This document shows positions 57,578-64,000 of a DNA stretch of 64,000 bases, one piece after another. The stretch's first letter is position 1; the number at the start of each line of letters is the position of its first letter. Origin of the DNA: Fidelibacterota bacterium (GTDB taxonomy: Bacteria; Fidelibacterota; Marinisomatia; Marinisomatales; TCS55); NCBI GenBank assembly GCA_012964665.1, contig DTTO01000053.1, positions 1 to 64,000 of the forward strand. The letters run 5' to 3'. Below the pieces are notes generated by a model. It worked only from the letters and a program-made list of their open reading frames with translations. It had not been told where the DNA came from and searched no databases. Made by a program: the position numbers and the translations under genes.

Positions 57578-58750
57578 ATGAAAGAATTAGGCCCTGATTT
57601 TTACAATATTACGGATCTGCTTTCAGAAGAAGAATTACTGATTCAAAAAACAGCCCATGACTTTGTTCAGGCAGAGTTTATGCCAATTATTAACGAGCAT
57701 TATGAAAAGGCCACCTTTCCCATGGAATTAGCACCAAAACTGGGTAAACTGGGATTTATGGGCTCGGCCCTGCCAGAAAAATCAGGTGGTGCTGGCGTGA
57801 GCAATGTGGCTTACGGGTTGATTTTACATGAGCTTGAACGGGGTGATTCCGGACTACGCTCTTTTGCCAGTGTACAAGGGGCCTTGGTGATGTACCCCAT
57901 CCATTCCTATGGATCTGATGAGCAAAAAGCAAAATGGCTCCCCGCACTAGGTGCCGGTACCAAAATCGGTTGTTTTGGGCTCACCGAACCCAATTTTGGT
58001 TCAAATCCAGGAGGAATGGCTACGACCTGTAATAAAGAGGGAGATGTTTGGGTAATCAATGGCAGCAAAATATGGATTACCAATGGTTCTGTGGCCGATG
58101 TAGCAGTGGTTTGGGCCAAGGATAATAATGGTGTTATTCGAGGATTTTTGCTGGAAAAGGGGATGGACGGGTTTTCCGCTCCTCTACAGCATGGGAAATG
58201 GAGCCTACGAGCATCCGTCACATCAGAACTGGTGATGGATAACGTTCGCGTTCCTGATTCAGCCATGTTACCGAATATTGAAGGATTGAAAGGGCCGCTG
58301 AGTTGTCTAACCCAAGCTCGCTATGGAATATCTTGGGGTATGGTTGGGGCCGCTGTGGATTGTTACAACACAGCTTTGGAATATTCAAAGGACCGTAAAC
58401 AATTTTCCAAACCCATTGCCGGTTATCAACTCACCCAAGCCAAACTAGCAGAAATGATTACTCGGATTACAGAAGGGCAACTTTTAGTCTATCGCTTGGG
58501 TCGGTTGAAAGATGAAGGCAAAATGACCTTCCAGCAAGTGGCCATGGCCAAACGGAAAAACTGTGCTATGGCTCGAGATATTGCCCGGACTTCACGGGAG
58601 ATATTGGGAGCGAATGGTATCACAGAAGACTATTCTCCCATCCGCCACATGGCCAATATTGAGTCGGTCTATACTTACGAGGGTACCCACGAAATGCATA
58701 CATTGATTCTTGGTGAGGCAATAACTGGTATGGCAGCATTTGATTCTTAA
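57578..58750 (+). CDS. Acyl-CoA dehydrogenase, glutaryl-CoA dehydrogenase-like
   Basis: LTEPNFGSNPGGMATT, GSKIWITNGSVADVAVVWAK, GANGITEDYSPIRHMANIESVYTYEGTHEMHTLILG. Confidence 0.9.
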   Translation: MKELGPDFYNITDLLSEEELLIQKTAHDFVQAEFMPIINEHYEKATFPMELAPKLGKLGFMGSALPEKSGGAGVSNVAYGLILHELERGDSGLRSFASVQGALVMYPIHSYGSDEQKAKWLPALGAGTKIGCFGLTEPNFGSNPGGMATTCNKEGDVWVINGSKIWITNGSVADVAVVWAKDNNGVIRGFLLEKGMDGFSAPLQHGKWSLRASVTSELVMDNVRVPDSAMLPNIEGLKGPLSCLTQARYGISWGMVGAAVDCYNTALEYSKDRKQFSKPIAGYQLTQAKLAEMITRITEGQLLVYRLGRLKDEGKMTFQQVAMAKRKNCAMARDIARTSREILGANGITEDYSPIRHMANIESVYTYEGTHEMHTLILGEAITGMAAFDS

Positions 58751-58825
58751 GGGAAGAATATTATTGTAAGTTTAACGGCCTCGGGAATATAAACTGCATA
58801 AAATTCTAAGATTGTTTTAAATATC

Positions 58826-59992
58826 GTGTTTGAAGCCTTTACTAACCGATTTGTCCCCGTTTCAAAAGAATCGGCACGGATCTACCGCGCAAAAATTGGC
58901 GTATTTCAGGGTTGGGTGTCCGTTTTTCTAAATGGTTTTTTATTTATTATAAAAATGGCTATCGGACTGATGGTAGGTGCCATCAGTGTGATTGCCGATG
59001 CAATCCACACTTTATCTGATGTCATTTCGTCTTCTCTCGTAATTTGGGGGTTCAGACAGGCTGAAAAGCCGGCCGATGTTGAACACCCCTATGGTCATGG
59101 CCGAGCAGAATATATTGCCACCTTGATTATTGCCACATTGCTGTGTGTGGCGGGTATAGAATTCATCGAAGTGGCCATTGATCGGATCCGCCACCCGGAA
59201 GTCGTCAAAGCAAAATGGTGGATGATAGTTGTGCTGGCAATAACTATCGTGTTAAAAGAGATCACAGCCCGGTACGCGGAATTTCTTTCATCTAAGATTG
59301 CTTCCGGTACCCTTCATGCCGATGCCTGGCACCACCGCACCGATGCTATATCCAGTCTGTTAGTTGTGGTTGCTATGATTGCGAGTACGTATGGTTATCC
59401 GGCTGTGGATGGATGGGCTGGCCTAGCAGTGTCTTTATTTCTAATCTATACCGGTTTTGAGATCGCCCGGGATGCAATCGATGACCTCATTGGGAAACCA
59501 CCCACAATGGAAGAAGTAGAAAGCATTCGGCAAATCGTTTTGGGAGTGGACGGTGTTTTAGGGGCTCATGATATCACTATCCATAGTTATGGACATGATA
59601 AATTTGTAAGTGTTCACGTAGAAATTGATGCTTCTGAAACTACGGCCGTGGCCCATGATATTTCTGAGGAAGTTGAAACACGTATTGAAAAAGCCATGGG
59701 AGTGGAGCCCACCGTACACATGGACCCGGTTCATCCAAAAAATCCTATGGTGCAGGATATCACTGTCTATTTAGATAAAGCTTGGTCAAAAGATGATCGG
59801 ATTACTGATATCCATGATATCCGCGTAGTAAATACAGAAAACCATCATTTGATTCTTTTTGGAATAAACGTAAAGGCTGGTTTGAGCCAAAACCAGATTG
59901 TGGAATGTTCTCAGTCCTTAGAAGATGATTTAAAGCGTAAATTTGATGGATTTGAGATCAATATCAAGGTATCGCCTCTCCACCGTTATTGA
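58826..59992 (+). CDS. Cation diffusion facilitator transporter
   Basis: ISVIADAIHTLSDVISS, EHPYGHGRAEYIATL, ADAWHHRTDAISS. Confidence 0.94.
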   Translation: MFEAFTNRFVPVSKESARIYRAKIGVFQGWVSVFLNGFLFIIKMAIGLMVGAISVIADAIHTLSDVISSSLVIWGFRQAEKPADVEHPYGHGRAEYIATLIIATLLCVAGIEFIEVAIDRIRHPEVVKAKWWMIVVLAITIVLKEITARYAEFLSSKIASGTLHADAWHHRTDAISSLLVVVAMIASTYGYPAVDGWAGLAVSLFLIYTGFEIARDAIDDLIGKPPTMEEVESIRQIVLGVDGVLGAHDITIHSYGHDKFVSVHVEIDASETTAVAHDISEEVETRIEKAMGVEPTVHMDPVHPKNPMVQDITVYLDKAWSKDDRITDIHDIRVVNTENHHLILFGINVKAGLSQNQIVECSQSLEDDLKRKFDGFEINIKVSPLHRY

Positions 59993-60760
59993 TCAATTAA
60001 TTTCTCCTGAATAAAATTGGATTTCTTTTCCATCTACCTCAATTACTGCCGATCCTGATTCACCCAGTGATTTAAATATTCCGGAAACAATTTCATCGCC
60101 TTTGTGGAACTGAATTTCTTCTTTCAAATGGCCGCAAGCAGCTTCCCATTCAAATTGTATTTTATCTATATTTTTGGGAAGGCCGCTAATCCATGGTTCC
60201 AATTCGTTTAGAATTTCAGCCAAGACCCTTTCTCTTTGGTAAAATTTTTTCGATGCTATATGCAAGGAATTGGCGCTTGATTGAATTGCAGGGTCAAAAT
60301 CTTCTTTGGTTTCATTTACATTGAGCCCAATACCAATTACAACCTGATTGAGAAGATTTCCTTTGACCTTTGATTCACAAAGGATACCGCCGATTTTTTT
60401 ACCATTTAACAACAAATCATTAGGCCATTTTAATTTTACTGATGCATTAAATTGCGCCAGAGCTTTTTGAATAGCAACGCCAGAAAGTATCGGCAGCCAT
60501 CCAGAAATTACTGGTTCTAAATCAGAAAAAAGTAGGATAGAAAATGTGAGACTTTTATCCGGTGCTGCGTACCATTTTCGATCAGAGCGACCCCGACCCT
60601 TATATTGGTTATCTGTAATCAAAAGGGCGCCCGATTGAACGCCCTCATCAATAATTTCCCAAGCCTCTGAGTTTGTGGACTCCAGCCGACCATAGTATTC
60701 GATCTGTTGACCAAGAAACCTGGTTTTTAAATTGGCCTGGACCAGGCTGGTGAAAATCAT
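59993..60760 (-). CDS. birA: Biotin-[acetyl-CoA-carboxylase] ligase
   Basis: STNSEAWEI, QYKGRGRSDRKWYAAP, KLKWPNDLLLNGKKIGGILCES, VIGIGLNVN. Confidence 0.93.
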   Translation of the reverse strand: MIFTSLVQANLKTRFLGQQIEYYGRLESTNSEAWEIIDEGVQSGALLITDNQYKGRGRSDRKWYAAPDKSLTFSILLFSDLEPVISGWLPILSGVAIQKALAQFNASVKLKWPNDLLLNGKKIGGILCESKVKGNLLNQVVIGIGLNVNETKEDFDPAIQSSANSLHIASKKFYQRERVLAEILNELEPWISGLPKNIDKIQFEWEAACGHLKEEIQFHKGDEIVSGIFKSLGESGSAVIEVDGKEIQFYSGEIN

Positions 60761-60766
60761 GTCAAT

Positions 60767-61435
60767 TTATGCGTTAGGGTCTAGTTTTTCCCGCAGTTTC
60801 AGGGTCATGCCTGGCGTAAGTATGCCAGCATTGGCCTTGATAGTTTCTTCATTATCCCAAAGCAAAATAATCCATGATTTTGCATCACCGTATTTTTCTC
60901 CAGATATGTTCCATAGGTTATCTCCAGATTTCACAGTGTAAGCCAAATAAGTTGGTTCTGCTATTTTTGCTGAAATGCGTTCCTTTTGAATGTTCAGAAA
61001 ATTGTAGGGATAAATAATATTAGGATTATTTCCAATATTATCTTTATTCCAAGCATAGATATTCCGCCATAGACGAAAATCGCCATATTCTTTTTTGGCG
61101 ATTTTAATCAAGTAATCATTGGGCAGAACCATATATTTTTCCCATGCAAAATCAGGGAATAAAACTTCCGGATCGATCTTGATTTCATTTTTCTGTTGCT
61201 CTGCCACTGTGTTTTTATCCGTATTCATGTCGATAGCTGGGCCATGTTCCAGCATATCGGCAGTGCTGCTTTCTTCAGCTGCGAATGTAGCTTCTTGTGG
61301 TGCAGGTAATTTCGCTCTTTCAAATTCGCTTGAATTCTGTACTGATTCAGTGTCCTGCAGTTCCAGAGGCGGGGCAGACTGTTTACCGCATGAAACAAAG
61401 ATGAATACTATTAAGAGTAATGTGGATTTTCTCAT
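60767..61435 (-). CDS. LysM-domain lipoprotein
   Basis: Lipobox FVSCGKQ; C-terminal LysM YTVKSGDNLWNISGEKYGDAKSWIILLWDN. Confidence 0.85.
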   Translation of the reverse strand: MRKSTLLLIVFIFVSCGKQSAPPLELQDTESVQNSSEFERAKLPAPQEATFAAEESSTADMLEHGPAIDMNTDKNTVAEQQKNEIKIDPEVLFPDFAWEKYMVLPNDYLIKIAKKEYGDFRLWRNIYAWNKDNIGNNPNIIYPYNFLNIQKERISAKIAEPTYLAYTVKSGDNLWNISGEKYGDAKSWIILLWDNEETIKANAGILTPGMTLKLREKLDPNA

Positions 61436-61581
61436 TTAACGATCCTTTATAACGAGGTTAGATATCAATATCTAATGATTTATTTTAAAAAACGAATCAA
61501 CGCGATAAATGTTCCAAATATGTATTATATCCGTTAATTCGCTTCATGAAATTCTACTAAATATATTGAAGAAAAAAGAGT

Positions 61582-63072
61582 TTAAGTTTGCACGAATTCC
61601 CCAAATTGTTTTCTTAAAACATCTGCTATTTCTCCCAGTGTACATTCGGCACGCACACAATCAATGATTGCAGGCATCAGGTTTTTCTGGCTTTTCGCAT
61701 GCGTTTCTAATTGCGATAATTTGGTATTAACGGTATCATTATCTCGGTCGTTTTTTACTGCTTTTACACCCTCAATTTGCTTACGAACTGATACCGGATC
61801 GATTTTCTGTAAAATTGGTTCTGGTTCGTCATCCTCCACATAAGCATTAACACCAACAATTTTTCTTTTTTCGCTATCAATTGATTTTTGGTGTGCATAG
61901 GCGCTTTTAGCAATTTCATTTTGGACCCACCCAGTCTCAATAGCTGAAATCGTCCCACCCATGGCATCAATTTCTTCAATGATTGACATAGCCTCATTTT
62001 CTAAGTCGGAGGTTAATTGTTCGATTACCTCACTTCCGCCCATGGGATCAACAAACTGGGTTACGCCTGATTCATGGGCGATAATCTGCTGGGTGCGCAG
62101 CGCCAGTTTAGCGGAATGATCAGTTGGAAGTGCCAGCGCTTCATCAAAAGCATTGGTGTGCAGAGATTGGGTGCCCCCTAAAACTGCCGATAAGGCCTGT
62201 ATGGTCGTTCGAGAAACATTGTTATCCACTTGCTGGGCAGTAAGCGTGGAACCGCCGGTTTGGGTATGAAAGCGGCATAGCATGGCTTTTTCGTTGGTGG
62301 TTTTAAATCGATTTTTCATGATTTTTGCCCATAGACGGCGTGCAGCACGGAATTTTGCTATTTCTGTCAGAAAATCGTTATGGGCGTTAAAAAAAAAGGA
62401 TAGTTGTTTCCCAAATTCATCAACTTTCAACCCTTTATCAATGGCAGCCTGTACATAAGCAATCCCGTTTGAAATAGTAAATGCCAGTTCCTGGGCAGCA
62501 GTAGATCCGGCTTCACGTATGTGATATCCTGAAATTGAAATTGTGTTCCATTTCGGTACATGATCAGAACAAAATGCGAAAATATCTGTAATCAACCGCA
62601 TTGATGCCTCGGGTGGATAGATATAAGTACCGCGGGCGATATATTCTTTTAATATATCATTCTGAACTGTCCCCCGCAATTTTTCAATAGAAATGTTTTT
62701 TCTTTCTGCAACGACAATATAAAGAGCCAGCAATGTGGCCGCAGTTGCGTTAATTGTCATAGAAGTTGAAACCTGATCGAGTGGAATACCATCAAATAAT
62801 CTGTCCATATCGTTAATAGAGGAAATGGGCACACCCACTTTACCTACCTCACCTTCAGCCATTGGGTGATCGGAATCATAACCGATTTGGGTAGGCAGGT
62901 CAAAGGCCACCGAAAGGCCGGAAACTCCCTGATCCAGTAAATAACGATAACGCTTATTTGATTTCTCCGCTGAAGTGAAACCGGAATATTGACGCATGGT
63001 CCAAAAGCGCTCCTTGTACATTTTAGGATAGATCCCACGGGTGAAAGGAAACTGACCCGCTTTTTCAGCCAT
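61582..63072 (-). CDS. Acyl-CoA mutase catalytic subunit, methylmalonyl-CoA mutase large-subunit type
   Basis: [76 protein letters not shown]. No B12-binding domain in the ORF. Confidence 0.9.
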   Translation of the reverse strand: MAEKAGQFPFTRGIYPKMYKERFWTMRQYSGFTSAEKSNKRYRYLLDQGVSGLSVAFDLPTQIGYDSDHPMAEGEVGKVGVPISSINDMDRLFDGIPLDQVSTSMTINATAATLLALYIVVAERKNISIEKLRGTVQNDILKEYIARGTYIYPPEASMRLITDIFAFCSDHVPKWNTISISGYHIREAGSTAAQELAFTISNGIAYVQAAIDKGLKVDEFGKQLSFFFNAHNDFLTEIAKFRAARRLWAKIMKNRFKTTNEKAMLCRFHTQTGGSTLTAQQVDNNVSRTTIQALSAVLGGTQSLHTNAFDEALALPTDHSAKLALRTQQIIAHESGVTQFVDPMGGSEVIEQLTSDLENEAMSIIEEIDAMGGTISAIETGWVQNEIAKSAYAHQKSIDSEKRKIVGVNAYVEDDEPEPILQKIDPVSVRKQIEGVKAVKNDRDNDTVNTKLSQLETHAKSQKNLMPAIIDCVRAECTLGEIADVLRKQFGEFVQT

Positions 63073-63815
63073 TATCTTATGCCCCGTTCTTTTTTAATAT
63101 TTTGATAGGCATCATTCAGCGCTTTGAATTTTTCTTCAGCCAAATTTTTTAAATCTTCGCCCAAATGTGCAACCTTGTCGGGATGGTACTTTGCGGCCAT
63201 TTTACGGTAAGTTTTCTTCACTTCATTATCTGTTTCAGATGAGTCTAATCCCAAGATCTTATAATCGGAAAGTGTATCCTTAAAAAACATGGCCTGGATT
63301 GAATCGAAATCATTATCGTTGATATTCAAATAGCGGGCGAGTGTATGGATGACCTTGACTTCATCGGGATGAACATGGCCGTCGGCTTTTGAAAGCCCAA
63401 ATAGGACATGAATGAGTTCCAATCGGCTGGAATGATCCATAGATCGAACGATCTGCCGGCAGACATCTCGCAAGGGATAATCCTGCTTAATAATGTCTTT
63501 AAACAGGGTCATGAAATCCTGCACCTGGTTCTGGTTGAATTGCTTAGACAAAAATTGCTTCACATAATCGAGTTCTGATTTCAGCATTTGTTTATCTGCT
63601 TTCATAACGGCTCCAAATAGAACCAGCAGTGAAACGATAAAATCCCCCGGTTTTGTTTGCGGGTAAGCCTGGGATTGATAAGCGCCCCCGTATGTTGAAA
63701 ATGATGAACCTCCCTGCCGACCGGACATGCCGGCTAATGTATAGCCGATGATGGCTCCGATGGGTCCACCCAGTGCCCAACCGAGGCCCCCCCCACAGCA
63801 TTTTTTTACCAACAC
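63072..63815 (-). CDS. DjlA-like co-chaperone (glycine-rich N-terminus, TerB-like, C-terminal J domain)
   Basis: TerB-like helical middle; J domain with [37 protein letters not shown] start. Confidence 0.85.
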   Translation of the reverse strand: MLVKKCCGGGLGWALGGPIGAIIGYTLAGMSGRQGGSSFSTYGGAYQSQAYPQTKPGDFIVSLLVLFGAVMKADKQMLKSELDYVKQFLSKQFNQNQVQDFMTLFKDIIKQDYPLRDVCRQIVRSMDHSSRLELIHVLFGLSKADGHVHPDEVKVIHTLARYLNINDNDFDSIQAMFFKDTLSDYKILGLDSSETDNEVKKTYRKMAAKYHPDKVAHLGEDLKNLAEEKFKALNDAYQNIKKERGIR

Positions 63816-64000
63816 TCACTTAATTTTATCCTTTCAAGAGTTGGCAAAGTTAATACTATTTTCTTTCCCTTCAGAATGCAGAAGAAACCAACGTAAACTA
63901 ATTTTGGAAATTTCAAAGAAAACAAAAGCGGCGTTATGGTGGAACCGTTTGGGTACAAAAAAAGATTTGGGATCAGAAACCATGTCTCTTTCAGTAAACG

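Noticed and set aside
63904-64000. Possible + strand CDS start (LEISKKTKAALWWNRLGTKKDLGSETMSLSVN...)
   Set aside because: Truncated by the window end; start and family cannot be determined.

Overview
The window is dense, mostly + strand, housekeeping and envelope-type bacterial DNA. No tRNA, rRNA, CRISPR array or transposon was recognised by eye. Gene content suggests an FCB-group (Bacteroidota/Marinimicrobia-like) organism: a PorD-type DUF4835 protein, a TonB receptor with CarboxypepD-like plug, a fused E1 alpha/beta, and an LPS/KDO cluster. That taxonomic call is inference. Main blocks: DUF2723 protein and glycosyltransferase; TonB receptor plus lipoprotein; DUF2975/XRE pair; TolC-MacA-MacB-type export operon; kdsB-pyrG-kdsA-kdsC-lptC-lptB-rpoN-hflKC-hslVU-argF-kdsD run; radA-tgt; rplU-rpmA-rng; metH operon (metH, TPMT-like methyltransferase, DUF2461, cysQ, thyX); a four-gene 2-oxoacid/acyl-CoA cluster; and birA, LysM, acyl-CoA mutase and DjlA-like genes. 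The strongest non-coding signal is at 46330-46416, directly upstream of metH. It is a SAM-II/SAM-V-type pseudoknot aptamer whose conserved 3' core (GCUAAAAAGG) can alternatively pair with the 5' arm of an intrinsic terminator that ends at the metH ATG, which looks like a complete transcription-attenuation riboswitch. A second unannotated signal is a start-less radC N-terminal fragment at 53032-53202. All calls are by eye; no homology search or folding program was run.
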